36,085 nt of DNA from JAEXOD01 sp963663265 (lineage in GTDB: Bacteria > Bacteroidota > Ignavibacteria > Ignavibacteriales > Melioribacteraceae). A program made the position numbers and the translations under genes. Positions 16,928 to 26,405 of this stretch are shown piece after piece. Within the stretch, counting starts at the first letter, position 1. Each line of letters begins with the position of its first letter. The stretch is taken from NCBI GenBank assembly GCA_963663265.2, contig CAXXXM010000003.1:1-36085 (forward strand), written 5' to 3'. The notes beneath the pieces are model-generated. The model did no database searches and was not told the DNA's origin. It was given only the letters and a program-made list of their open reading frames with translations.

Positions 16928-18067
16928 TTACAGTATTGCTAATTTCTCAATTTTTTCTGCTCTATTCAAAATATCTTCTAAATTATCACCTACAATAGTA
17001 ATGTGCCCCATCTTTCGTCCTATTCTACTATCGGCTTTTCCATAAACATGCAAATGAACATCTTTATCAGCAAGTACTTCTTCGTAATTTTCTAAATTAC
17101 CTAAACCATTTTTTTTGCCAAGCATATTTATCATAACAGCATAAGGCTTAACCATTTCAGTTGAACCAAGCGGTAAGTCCAAAACAGCACGTATATGATT
17201 TTCAAATTGTGAAGTTACACAAGCATCAATTGTATAATGGGCTGAGTTATGAGGACGTGGAGCAATTTCATTAACTAATACTTTATTATCTTCTGTTAAA
17301 AATAATTCAAGTGCAAAAATCCCATATCCATCAATTGAATCAACACATTTAATAGCAATTTGCTTTGCTTCTTCAATTAAAGACTTATCAATTTCTACTG
17401 GAGCAATTACTTTTTTGCAAATATTTTTTTCTTGAATAGTTTCAACAACTGGATAAGTTAAACTTTCAAAACTATTTTTAACAACAGAAACAGCAAGTTC
17501 TTTTGTAAAATTAACAAATTTTTCTGCATACAAATCATTGCAGCGAGGATAAAGTTTTTTATAACCTTCAATAAACTCTTCTTCATTTTTAACTACTGCA
17601 TTTCCATAACCATCATAACCAAGTTTTTTTGATTTTAAAACAAAAGGAACCCCGAGAGCTTCCTTTATTTGTGTGTATTCGTCAATTGAGGTAACTTCCA
17701 TAAAATCGGGCACCGCAATCCCTGCATTACGAAATACAGTTTTTTGAATAAATTTATCTTGAATTAATGAGATTGTTTTTGCAGAAGGAAGAACAGTTTT
17801 ACCTAAATTCTCTAAAAAAGCTAATCTGTCTGGTTCTATAAATTCATTTTCCAAAGTAATAATATCACAGCTATTAGCAAAGTCTGTCATAATTTTATCA
17901 TTATCAACCCAACCTTCAAAATCGTTTTTCGTCATCATACCGGTTGGAGAGTTTAAGTTTTTTTCTAAAATTGAAATATCAAAACCAAGTCTAAACGCAC
18001 AGAAGGCAGACATTTTAGCAAGTTGTCCGCCACCTAAAATTCCAATTCGCCTATATTCTTTTTTCAT
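16928..18067 (-). CDS. purK: 5-(carboxyamino)imidazole ribonucleotide synthase (PurK)
   Basis: ATP-grasp enzyme that joins bicarbonate to AIR, making N5-CAIR for PurE. The chain of about 379 residues begins with IGILGGGQLAKMSAFCAFRLG (the AIR-side Rossmann-like fold), has LENEFIEP in the first domain, the ATP-grasp core with PFVLKSKKLGYDGYGN and FALELFLTEDNKVLVNEIAPRPHNSAHYTIDAC, and ends with a small barrel-like domain (GHITIVGDN). Length is normal. I took the ATG at 18067 rather than the in-frame TTG at 18076. purK normally stands next to purE; here 1.16 kb with a DUF559 gene and repeats separates the two. Upstream, a terminator for the DUF2807 gene isolates purK, so its promoter should lie in 18068-18139. 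Confidence 0.95.
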   Translation of the reverse strand: MKKEYRRIGILGGGQLAKMSAFCAFRLGFDISILEKNLNSPTGMMTKNDFEGWVDNDKIMTDFANSCDIITLENEFIEPDRLAFLENLGKTVLPSAKTISLIQDKFIQKTVFRNAGIAVPDFMEVTSIDEYTQIKEALGVPFVLKSKKLGYDGYGNAVVKNEEEFIEGYKKLYPRCNDLYAEKFVNFTKELAVSVVKNSFESLTYPVVETIQEKNICKKVIAPVEIDKSLIEEAKQIAIKCVDSIDGYGIFALELFLTEDNKVLVNEIAPRPHNSAHYTIDACVTSQFENHIRAVLDLPLGSTEMVKPYAVMINMLGKKNGLGNLENYEEVLADKDVHLHVYGKADSRIGRKMGHITIVGDNLEDILNRAEKIEKLAIL

Positions 18068-18139
18068 ACTATCCAAAATTTATTATAATCTTAAATTTAA
18101 GAATAATTATGAATATTATAAAGGTGGGAAGTAATAAAA

Positions 18140-18186
18140 AAAGCGAAGTAGAGAATAAAATACATAAGGTGTCTCAACTTCGCTTT
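18140..18186 (-). terminator. Intrinsic terminator after the DUF2807 gene
   Basis: The ten-base arms AAAGCGAAGT (18140-18149) and ACTTCGCTTT (18177-18186) pair perfectly, and GAGA/TCTC (18151-18154 with 18072+100 to 18175) extends the stem inside the 27-base loop. On the minus strand the stem runs directly into seven T (18142-18136), which fits Rho-independent termination of the lipoprotein gene before purK. Confidence 0.8.
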
Positions 18187-18209
18187 GGTAGTCGCGTATA
18201 TTCTAATAT

Positions 18210-18857
18210 TTATTTTTTCTTAATTGAACCTACACCTGAAACTTTAGGGTTAATTGATTTTGGATTTCCATAATATACAACATTTCCAACTCCTGAAACA
18301 GTTGCATTAAGTGATTCATTTGCATACACTTCAGCATCAGCTGCACCACTAATATCAACAGAAACATTTTCAGCAATAAGATTTTTTGCATTTAGATTTG
18401 CTGCACCGGAAATACTAACTTGCAGATCATCGGTTTCACCCTCAACATAAACGGAACCGGCACCACTTAAATTTACAAAAAAATCATCATTTTTCAAACC
18501 ATTTATAAATAAATCGTTAGCTCCTGATACAGAAACATCAATTAATTCTGGAGTTGTGATATAAATCACAATCTTTTTCTTTGGTCTGAGGTCTTTTTTT
18601 GAAGATATTTCAAGAGTATTTCCCTTTACAACAGTTTTTATATATTTTAATAAATTTCTGTCACTCTCAATTTTTAATTCTGTACTGTTCCCAATCTTTA
18701 CTTTTACTAAAAATGCACCTGATAATTCCAATCTATCAAAAGAATCAAGTTCACGTTGCTCGCTTGCAAAATCACCGTTTCCTTTTATTCCGCTGAATCT
18801 GCAATTAGTAAACCCAAATACTACTAAAATTACTAACAGTAAATATTTAATCTTCAT
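18210..18857 (-). CDS. DUF2807 (head GIN) lipoprotein-like surface protein
   Basis: Exported protein of 215 residues. The first 20 residues are a hydrophobic signal sequence ending VFGFTNC; the cysteine at residue 19-20 suggests lipid anchoring, although the lipobox is not canonical. The rest is the DUF2807 right-handed beta-helix-like domain, with evenly spaced turns of the type SGAFLVKV, VSGANDLFI, LSGAGSVYV, ISGAANLNA, ISGAADAEV, VSGVGNVVY and VSGVGSIKK. These domains are common in Bacteroidota as putative adhesin heads; the exact role is unknown. It is a single-gene unit: a terminator follows it, and upstream the AAA+ gene is divergent with about 146 bases between the starts. Confidence 0.85.
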   Translation of the reverse strand: MKIKYLLLVILVVFGFTNCRFSGIKGNGDFASEQRELDSFDRLELSGAFLVKVKIGNSTELKIESDRNLLKYIKTVVKGNTLEISSKKDLRPKKKIVIYITTPELIDVSVSGANDLFINGLKNDDFFVNLSGAGSVYVEGETDDLQVSISGAANLNAKNLIAENVSVDISGAADAEVYANESLNATVSGVGNVVYYGNPKSINPKVSGVGSIKKK

Positions 18858-19003
18858 ATATCACCAATTTTTATATTAAGACGCTTTAATTATTTAAATG
18901 TTTCATTTATATTTAATTAATATTTTTATATTTTAGCAACTACCAATTAGACTTAGAGATGTCTGAAAAGGTTGCATTGTTTTTCTTAAATTAAGAGGAA
19001 ATT

Positions 19004-22000
19004 TTGAAGGATTCTGAAATAAATCACCTGCAAAATGAAGCGTTTGAACATCTCTGGCACGGCAGATATAGGATGGCTTTAAATTTAGCAAAAAAATTGT
19101 TTGAAGAAAGACCGGATGATAGTGATTCAGCAATAATTTATGCTTGGGCTTTACTTGAAAACGGACACCCTCTTAAAGCAATGGATTACATCAATTTAGC
19201 CGTAGACTTAAAGGGTGATTCAATTAAATCACATCTGTATCGTGGTTATTTACTTTCCAGAATGAGCATATATGAAGGTGCATTAGCCGATCTTAACAGT
19301 ACTATTGCAAATCAAAAAGAAATGTTAGCCTGGACATATTTTAATACTGCAAGAACTTTAGCCGGATTAAAAAAGTATGACGAGGCTATAAAATCATTCG
19401 ATCTTGCTTTAATGATTGATTCAGGTAAAAATCCAAATTGGAATACTCTACAAAAATTTTATTATACTGCCATTGAAATTAAAGATAATAATTCAAAACT
19501 TAAGCAAAAGTTTGCTGAAAGATTAATTTCTGAAGGGAACGATGCTATTAAACTAAAAGAATATTGGTTTGCATTATTAGCTGCAAAAACAATTTTATCA
19601 AACGAACAAATAAATCCTAAAATACAAGGTGATGCTGAACTTTTAGAACTTGAGGCATTAATCTCTTTGTATCAATATAAACCTGCTTGGGAAAAAGCGA
19701 AAATATTAAAGCCAAAATTCATTGGTGAAGCAAAATTTAAGAACATTTTTGCGGCTTTAGAAAAATTCAGAAAAACTGAATTTGATGTTGACGTTGATGA
19801 TAATGAAACTATTGTTGAAGACACCAACCGTTCTTCAACTAAAATAATAAATGAAGAACCTTTAATAACAAGTAAAATTGAACAGAAACCAAAAGTTAAT
19901 TTTGACAAAAAACCAATTTTCCATTTCCATAGCAATATCGAAGTTTTTTCCTTAAAACTTTTTGATGTGTTAGAAGAAGAGAAAAAAAAGGCAAGAATAT
20001 TTTACAACAAATTTGATGTTTCAACTATTAGATATGTTGGGGCAGAAGTTATTTTTAACAACCTTCTTTTTGAAAAACAAGATAAAGTTTATCTTGGTAT
20101 GGCTCAATGGTATTTAAATGATGTATTTATTGGAGAAAATAAATTTAATCTTCACGTTAAACGTGACTGGGATTCTGTAATTTTTGTTCAAACTTGGGGA
20201 AGTGAACAAAAAAGATTTTGGGGAATGGGACATGCTCGTGTTGAAATAATTATTGATAATCAAATTATTGCCGAGAAAGTATTTTTAATTGGTGATTCCC
20301 CTATTTACGATATTGAAGAAGAAGAATTAGTTGACCAAAAAGAAAAAGTAGAATCAACTAAACAAACACAACAAAGCGAAATTAAACAGCCCAATGAAAA
20401 ACCAATTGAAAAAGAACCTGAACCCGAATTAAGTTTAGACGAACTTTTAGCTGAATTTGACAAATTAACTGGATTAGAAGCAGTAAAAACAGCCTTAAAG
20501 GATTTTACAGCATATCTTGAGTTTATAAATGCTCGTAAAAAACTTGGCTTAAAAGCCGCTGATGATTTATCAATTAATGCTCTGTTTTTAGGAAATCCCG
20601 GCACAGGCAAAACTACAGTTGCTCGTTTATTGGGGAAAATATTTAAGGCAATGGGTATATTACCAAGTGGTCATATAATTGAAGTTGATAGAACCGGACT
20701 TGTTGGGCAATATATTGGTGAGACTGCTCCAAAAACAGAAAAAGCAATTAATGACGCAATGGGTGGAGTATTATTTATTGATGAGGCTTATACTCTCTTC
20801 AAAAAAGGTGGAAGCGGACAAGATTTTGGACAAGAAGCTATTGATACTCTGTTAAAGCGTATGGAAGATTTGAAAGGCAAATTTGCAGTAATTGCCGCCG
20901 GATATACTGAGGAAATGGAAGACTTTTTGCTTTCTAATCCCGGATTAAAAAGTCGCTTTAATCATAAGTTTATGTTTGAAGATTACACTCCTGATGAATT
21001 AACAAAAATATTAACTGATAATCTTGCGAAAGAAGAATATGTAATTAATGATGATGCATTAGAATTAATTAAAAAACATTTTATTGACTTATATAGACTG
21101 CGTGATAAAACATTTGGAAATGCACGATTAGCTCGCAGATATTTTGAAGAAATGAAAATGACTTTAAGCAGACGATATGTTCAACTATCTGAAAATGAAC
21201 GAACCAAAGAAGTAGTTACTACTATAACAATTGAAGATATTGAAGCTGTATTTGCTCAAGGGAAACAAAAAGATGTAGTTTTACCTATTAACGAAGAAGC
21301 CCTACAAGAAGAACTTGATAAATTAAATCAGCTAACTGGCTTATCACAAATTAAAAAAGAAGTTACCGATTTAATAAAACTTGCACGTTATTTCCAACAA
21401 CAAGGTACTGATATTAAAAACAAGTTTTCAGACCATATTTTATTTTATGGAAATCCTGGAACAGGAAAAACAACTGTCGCACGTATAATTAGTAAAATAT
21501 ATTCTGCATTAGGCATATTACCAAAAGGACATTTAGTTGAAACTGATAGGCAAGGTTTAGTAGCTTCACACGTTGGAGGAACAAGCGAAAAAACAACAGA
21601 CTTAATAAATAAATCTATTGGTGGCACTTTATTTATTGATGAAGCTTATACTCTTGTTCAAGGAGGCGACAATGATTTTGGGAAAGAGGCTATAAATACA
21701 CTGTTGAAACGCATGGAAGATGATAAGGGACAATTTATTGTTATTGCAGCCGGTTATACAGAAGAGATGCAACAATTTTTAGCAAGCAATCCAGGTATGC
21801 AATCCCGTTTTACCAAAGTGTTTACTTTTGATGATTATTCGCCAGATGAAATGATTGAATTATTAAAAGTTCATGTTGCAAAGAAAGAAGTTACCATTAA
21901 AGATGATGTATACGAAAAAGCTTTACAACATTTTACCGAACTATATAGAAATAGGGATAAAAACTTTGGTAATGCAAGAATTGTTAGAAATTTTATTGAT

Positions 22001-22969
22001 AAAGCATACCAAAATTATCTTTTAAGACAATCTGAATATTCTGAAGATTCCCCTGCTGAATCTGTTGAAAAAGATATGATTGTTGCTGACTTTTTTGAGA
22101 CCGAAAATGCAGGTGAAAAGAAAAATTACGAAATAAAAATTAACCAGCCGGTTTTAGATAAACAATTAGAAGAACTTTACGCATTAAAAGGATTAGATAG
22201 CGTAAAACGTGGTGTTGATAAGCTAATAAGCAGTATTAAAGTTGCACAAATGCGTAAACAACGGGGTTTGGCAGTAATAGAAAGAAGTTTGCACTCAGTA
22301 TTTATTGGTAATCCCGGAACAGGAAAAACTACTGTTGCAAGAATGATGAGCAAAATTTACAAAGAAATGGGTCTACTTGAAAAAGGACATCTTGTTGAAG
22401 TAGATAGAGCTGATTTAGTTGCAGGATATTCCGGTCAGACTGCAATAAAAACAGATAAGGTAATTCAGCAAGCTTTAGGTGGTACATTGTTTATAGATGA
22501 AGCTTATACCCTATCGCGTGGAAGCAGCGATTTTGGACAAGAAGCAATTGATACATTATTAAAAAGAATGGAAGATTATAAAGGACAATTTATTGTTATT
22601 GTTGCCGGTTATACTGAAGAGATGAAACATTTTGTAGAATCGAATCCGGGTTTGAAATCAAGATTCATAAATAATTTTGTTTTTGAGGATTACAACCCTC
22701 GCCAGTTATTAGAAATTTCAAACGATATTGCAGAATCAAACGGTTACAGACTTGATGAAGGAGCTTTACAACTATTACTTGAAACATTCAATAATCTATA
22801 TGCTAAGCGTGATAAAAATTTCGGTAATGCTCGTACTGCTCGTAACATTCTGTATAAAGCTATTAGTAACCAAGAAGAACGCATAAGCAAATTATACAAC
22901 TATAACGATGAAGATTTAATGATTATTACTTTTGAAGATGTGGATAATATTAGTGAAGCAGATTATTGA
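19004..22969 (+). CDS. TPR protein with three tandem CbbX/SpoVK-type AAA+ ATPase modules
   Basis: Large ATPase of 1321 residues. Residues 1 to about 190 are TPR-like helical repeats (ALNLAKKLFEERPDD, ALADLNSTIA, AIKSFDLALMID). An acidic linker and a beta-rich domain (about 305-425, FHFHSNIEVFSLKLF to VFLIGDSPIYD) follow, then a charged linker. Three AAA+ modules of the CbbX/CfxQ/SpoVK family come next, with Walker A GNPGTGKTT at 530, 816 and 1102, a spacing of exactly 286 each time. Each has LFIDEAYTL (Walker B), AGYTEEM, NPGxxSRF and an FGNAR sensor-2 segment, so all three look active. CbbX remodels Rubisco and EccA serves type VII secretion with one such module; no Rubisco or secretion gene is here, so the client is unknown. 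The TTG start at 19004 is supported by AGAGGAAA a few bases upstream. Confidence 0.9.
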   Translation: MKDSEINHLQNEAFEHLWHGRYRMALNLAKKLFEERPDDSDSAIIYAWALLENGHPLKAMDYINLAVDLKGDSIKSHLYRGYLLSRMSIYEGALADLNSTIANQKEMLAWTYFNTARTLAGLKKYDEAIKSFDLALMIDSGKNPNWNTLQKFYYTAIEIKDNNSKLKQKFAERLISEGNDAIKLKEYWFALLAAKTILSNEQINPKIQGDAELLELEALISLYQYKPAWEKAKILKPKFIGEAKFKNIFAALEKFRKTEFDVDVDDNETIVEDTNRSSTKIINEEPLITSKIEQKPKVNFDKKPIFHFHSNIEVFSLKLFDVLEEEKKKARIFYNKFDVSTIRYVGAEVIFNNLLFEKQDKVYLGMAQWYLNDVFIGENKFNLHVKRDWDSVIFVQTWGSEQKRFWGMGHARVEIIIDNQIIAEKVFLIGDSPIYDIEEEELVDQKEKVESTKQTQQSEIKQPNEKPIEKEPEPELSLDELLAEFDKLTGLEAVKTALKDFTAYLEFINARKKLGLKAADDLSINALFLGNPGTGKTTVARLLGKIFKAMGILPSGHIIEVDRTGLVGQYIGETAPKTEKAINDAMGGVLFIDEAYTLFKKGGSGQDFGQEAIDTLLKRMEDLKGKFAVIAAGYTEEMEDFLLSNPGLKSRFNHKFMFEDYTPDELTKILTDNLAKEEYVINDDALELIKKHFIDLYRLRDKTFGNARLARRYFEEMKMTLSRRYVQLSENERTKEVVTTITIEDIEAVFAQGKQKDVVLPINEEALQEELDKLNQLTGLSQIKKEVTDLIKLARYFQQQGTDIKNKFSDHILFYGNPGTGKTTVARIISKIYSALGILPKGHLVETDRQGLVASHVGGTSEKTTDLINKSIGGTLFIDEAYTLVQGGDNDFGKEAINTLLKRMEDDKGQFIVIAAGYTEEMQQFLASNPGMQSRFTKVFTFDDYSPDEMIELLKVHVAKKEVTIKDDVYEKALQHFTELYRNRDKNFGNARIVRNFIDKAYQNYLLRQSEYSEDSPAESVEKDMIVADFFETENAGEKKNYEIKINQPVLDKQLEELYALKGLDSVKRGVDKLISSIKVAQMRKQRGLAVIERSLHSVFIGNPGTGKTTVARMMSKIYKEMGLLEKGHLVEVDRADLVAGYSGQTAIKTDKVIQQALGGTLFIDEAYTLSRGSSDFGQEAIDTLLKRMEDYKGQFIVIVAGYTEEMKHFVESNPGLKSRFINNFVFEDYNPRQLLEISNDIAESNGYRLDEGALQLLLETFNNLYAKRDKNFGNARTARNILYKAISNQEERISKLYNYNDEDLMIITFEDVDNISEADY

Positions 22970-23677
22970 AAGGGATAATTATTAATTATTAATTATAAAA
23001 TTATTAATTGAAAGACGGCTCCTTCGGGGAATCCGCATACGGCGGACTAAAAGAAATTGTTAATGGTGAATTGTGAATGGTAAAACCCAGAGACTTGAGG
23101 CTGGGGAAAGTGATTGGTGATTTGTAATTAGTGATTGTTAAAAATTGAAAAAACGAGGGTTCTATTTTAAGGCTGATACTTGAAACTAGAAACTTGTGAC
23201 TGGTTGTTAACCGGGAACCGGTGTCATTATTCCCCTATCTTTCTAATCGACATTGCATTGATAAATTCAAAACCTCGTCTGAACTGGGATTATTGGGATT
23301 TCAATGATTTTTGAGATTGAAGATTAAACATTGCTGATAAAAACGAAATATGCCACAACCAGATATATTAGACGCAGAGTGTCGAAATATCAATAAAGCA
23401 CAACAAATAAAAAAATAATAAGCCCCAGCGTGGGTGACATGTTCTTGTATTTGGTTATTCCACATATATTAAAGTATGTAAAGCAGTTCATTTTCTTGTA
23501 TATCGAACTCATTTCAATTGTATAATTAAGAAAGGAATATGATAGTCAAAGAAGGGGAATTAGCACTCATGTCTACTAATTTTTCGGCAGTATTTTCTAG
23601 TAAGTCTTCTATAAAAGTACAAAGAACAATTGAAAAAAATAGTTCTTTTTATCAAATAAATAAATCTTATAAATTAG
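22970..23677. other. Long non-coding spacer with degenerate repeats and a REP-like hairpin
   Basis: About 700 bases without a convincing gene. From the left: A/T repeats of ATTAATT (22979-23010); a short hairpin TCCGC / GCGGA (23032-23046); AATTGTTAATGGTGAATTG at 23055-23073, a degenerate relative of the 33-base repeat found at 26373 and 30316; a GTGATTGGTGATTTG-type low-complexity run (23110-23145); and a hairpin CCCA-GCG-TGGG at 23424-23434 followed by TGACATGTTCTTGTA. The GC content and texture differ from the coding regions. It marks the left border of the island with the unknown membrane protein. Confidence 0.6.
23424..23449 (+). repeat. REP-like hairpin, copy 1
   Basis: Stem CCCA / TGGG with a GCG loop, followed by TGACATGTTCTTGTA. 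The tail matches that after the hairpin at 26262 (GACATGTTCTTTTA) and resembles the one after 26211 (GAAATGTTAATAG). A short stem plus a fixed tail is the layout of REP elements mobilised by REP-associated tyrosine transposases, none of which is encoded here. Confidence 0.5.
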
Positions 23678-25765
23678 CTAATCATCAACTTTAAAATCCA
23701 AAAATATTTTGCCTAATATATTTTGTATTTCATTTATTGAAATATCGAGTATGCGAGACAATAATTCAAGTTTAGATTTTTTTATGGCATTGCTAATAAC
23801 TGATTTAATATCTTTGCATTCAGATGAGGTATTGATTGCATTTACTGATTTTCCATATAAACTCTGACGTTCATTGTCATTATCTTCTTTTACGCTATAA
23901 AGGTATGTAATATAAGTTAAAATAAAGTTTTGAGAGTTGTAAAGATTTACTTCATAAACACCAGCTTTATGAATATTATTTGTTTGTAATTCATTAAGAA
24001 GTTCGTAAAAATCATTCAAGAAATCATATACATCGAAATTATATACGTCCAAAATTGAATCAGATTCTTTTTCAGCAGTTGTTGTACCTTTATTTTCAAT
24101 CATAGGAATTACTACTTTAGAAAAAAGAATAGGAGGCAGAAAACCTTCCTCTATTCTCTTAAATATTATTAGTGCCAAACCCACCACTCTGTGTTTGAGT
24201 TTAACAGAATTCTTCTTTTTATCTTCTTCATAATTATTTAGTTCATGAAAAAATAAATCCCAAATACGAAAGAAACTAATATAACCTTGAATATTTTCAA
24301 TTAAAATATTAATTCTATGTACAGAATTAATTTGGCTATAATTTTTAATTAATTCGCAAATTATAATTACTCCTTTATCAATTGTATATTCGATCAGTGA
24401 ATTAAGTTGCATTTTATTTCCATTATAATATTCATCGGGAGTTTCCCTACTTGCAAAATCCAGATAAGGAAAAGCTAAGTTTTTAATCTTTTCAATTAGC
24501 CCATACAAATAACTATATGACATAGGATATTGTCTAATAATATGCTTACAAAAAACGAAGTAATTATAAATTAAAGATTTATTTTTTATTATATCATGTT
24601 GTGTGGAGTAAATCTTTTTTAAATTATAACGAATCTTTTGATGTAGTAATAAAATGTCTTCGTCTAATTCCACGCCTTCATAATAAGATAATCCGTCAAA
24701 AAATGTAAATATTAAACCCTTCAATAATTTATTGTAATATGTGTTATCAATTGGCTGATTCAGATTTAATAATAAATGATTAATTAAATCACCAAATTTT
24801 TCAAATAAATACAATTTGTTCAATTTTCCTGATTTATCTCGGATAAGCTGAATTAGTAAAATATAGTTTCTTGCGTTCGCTAAAAAACCATTATATTCTT
24901 CATCATAAGTAATAAAATTATTAATTTCTATTTTTAGATAATTTTCATCTATTACTCTATCTGAGAAATATTTTATTACAATTATCTCCTTCCCTTTTTC
25001 AACAACCTGATTTTCGCCAATTAAGATTTCAATCCCAATTTTATCATCATGATTTATAAAATTGTTTTTTATAGATTTTGCTATATTTTTAACCGAAATT
25101 TCTTTTATTAATCCAACATTTGTTGAATAAACTGAAATTGTCTTTATTCTTTTCCCATTTTTATCTTTTTTAGAAGACCAATTTTTACAGAAGAGATTAC
25201 CTAAGTCTTTTTTTAGTTCGTCATTTAGAGTTATTAAATCACCATCTTTTGTATTATCTTTTGTATTATCTTTTGTAATGTAATCGCTTATATAATCCAG
25301 TATTAACAAAAACAATTGATCTCCCTGTAGCGTCTTTATTATCCAAAAACTATACTTTGTTAAGGAGAATATTGATAGTAGAAATAAAAAGATTTCTAAA
25401 TATCCATTACTTGCAAAGTTCTTTCCGTTAGAAGTTAATTGGATAATACTGCAAATTGAAAAAACAACAATTATGGTTCCATTTATGCTTAAAAATCGTT
25501 GAGTATTTTTGTGCTTTATTATATATTGATAAATGATATCTCTTGGAATTCCACTGTCAATAAAAGAGAACTGTAAAAATGCAAAAAAGACAGTTGAAAT
25601 AGTTGCATGCCCAACAAGTAATGTAATAGACCAATTATCCGTAATTATTTTATAATGAAAGATGTAATCAAGAACAAATAAGAAGAAAAAATAAGTTACT
25701 ATTGTTAAAACAGACGAAGAAAAATATCCATATTTATGAAAAAATCCAGTTCTTTTATTCTGCAT
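23678..25765 (-). CDS. Four-helix membrane protein of unknown function
   Basis: I do not recognise this family. From the ATG at 25765 (preceded by AAGGTG five bases upstream; a GTG lies two codons earlier) it has 695 residues. Four hydrophobic helices sit near the N-terminus (about 17-37, 47-68, 93-111 and 122-144), followed by about 540 mostly hydrophilic, helix-rich residues that should be cytosolic. Residues about 164-175 are a small repeat TKDN-TKDN-TKDG from a 12-base tandem repeat. There is no P-loop, nuclease, protease or kinase motif that I can see. It stands alone between two long spacers with REP-like hairpins and has no operon partner, which fits a horizontally acquired gene. A sensor or defence role is possible but unsupported. 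Confidence 0.75.
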   Translation of the reverse strand: MQNKRTGFFHKYGYFSSSVLTIVTYFFFLFVLDYIFHYKIITDNWSITLLVGHATISTVFFAFLQFSFIDSGIPRDIIYQYIIKHKNTQRFLSINGTIIVVFSICSIIQLTSNGKNFASNGYLEIFLFLLSIFSLTKYSFWIIKTLQGDQLFLLILDYISDYITKDNTKDNTKDGDLITLNDELKKDLGNLFCKNWSSKKDKNGKRIKTISVYSTNVGLIKEISVKNIAKSIKNNFINHDDKIGIEILIGENQVVEKGKEIIVIKYFSDRVIDENYLKIEINNFITYDEEYNGFLANARNYILLIQLIRDKSGKLNKLYLFEKFGDLINHLLLNLNQPIDNTYYNKLLKGLIFTFFDGLSYYEGVELDEDILLLHQKIRYNLKKIYSTQHDIIKNKSLIYNYFVFCKHIIRQYPMSYSYLYGLIEKIKNLAFPYLDFASRETPDEYYNGNKMQLNSLIEYTIDKGVIIICELIKNYSQINSVHRINILIENIQGYISFFRIWDLFFHELNNYEEDKKKNSVKLKHRVVGLALIIFKRIEEGFLPPILFSKVVIPMIENKGTTTAEKESDSILDVYNFDVYDFLNDFYELLNELQTNNIHKAGVYEVNLYNSQNFILTYITYLYSVKEDNDNERQSLYGKSVNAINTSSECKDIKSVISNAIKKSKLELLSRILDISINEIQNILGKIFLDFKVDD
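25244..25279. repeat. In-gene 12-base tandem repeat, three units
   Basis: Three consecutive units of ATCTTTTGTATT (the third ends AAT) lie inside the unknown membrane protein gene. Since 12 is a multiple of three, gain or loss of a unit adds or removes four residues (TKDN) without breaking the frame. The repeat is just after the fourth membrane helix, in a likely linker. Confidence 0.8.
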
Positions 25766-26210
25766 AAACACACCTTATTCGTCTTATTGTTCACTCCACC
25801 AGGAGAAATGCTGAAGACTTAATTATTTAACTACAAACTACCAGAATCTGTACTTCACCAATAATGCCAACTGTACCAGTAATGGTTATTATATATTGTG
25901 TAAATTATTAAATATTATAGTTTTATGCAAATAAAATAGATTGCCCAAAGAAAGTATTTTTTATTTATTAAATTACTTTTGCTTAGATTGTATGTTTTTG
26001 GGTGGCACTTCGCTGAAGTGCTGAGTGTTGTTCGGAGGTCACCAGTCCCGACGTAAAAACCACGTCGGGTTACAAACAGGTTTCTCTGCTGGAGAAATTA
26101 ACCGATTATTAGCAATAGTGATTCGTAAAACCATTGAATGAACATTTATTCTTGCTATTATATATGGTGTTTTTCCTAAAACAAGAAAAACTGTAACTTT
26201 CATCTAATCA

Positions 26211-26290
26211 GTCCCGTTTACGGGACGAAATGTTAATAGCTTGGCTAAAAAAAATAAGCAAGCTCGCAGAGCGAGCGACATGTTCTTTTA
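26211..26290 (+). repeat. REP-like hairpins, copies 2 and 3
   Basis: Copy 2: GTCCCG-TTTA-CGGGAC (26211-26226) with tail GAAATGTTAATAG. Copy 3: GCTCGC-AGA-GCGAGC (26262-26276) with tail GACATGTTCTTTTA. The stems differ in sequence but each is perfectly paired, and the tails share G-A-x-ATGTT with the copy at 23424. Compensated stems with a constant tail suggest a structured repeat family rather than chance. Confidence 0.55.
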
Positions 26291-26372
26291 ATTTTTGATT
26301 AATAACAACTAAACAGACTTTCGACTAATAGTAAATATAAATAATGTTTTTCCGAAGGATAAATGAACAAAC

Positions 26373-26405
26373 AATTTACAATTCACCATTTACAATTTAC
26401 AATTA
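26373..26405 (-). repeat. 33-base repeat, left inverted copy
   Basis: A/T-rich sequence built on TTACAATTCACCATTTACAA. Its exact reverse complement occupies 30316-30348, and a diverged copy is at 23055-23078. The two exact copies bracket the SDR, VOC and acyltransferase-fusion genes. It is semi-repetitive within itself (AATTTACAATT units). Confidence 0.8.

Noticed and set aside
19004..22969. Rubisco activase (CbbX) function for the triple AAA+ protein
   Set aside because: No Rubisco or Calvin-cycle genes are present, and the TPR plus three-module plan differs from CbbX.
23539..23694. Possible 51-codon gene starting at an ATG after AAAGGA
   Set aside because: The ribosome site is only about two bases from the ATG, the 3' end overlaps the unknown membrane gene antisense, and the translation has no family likeness.
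26006..26097. Terminators for flanking genes among the hairpins
   Set aside because: None is followed by a T-run on either strand and they lie far from gene ends; a repeat origin fits better.
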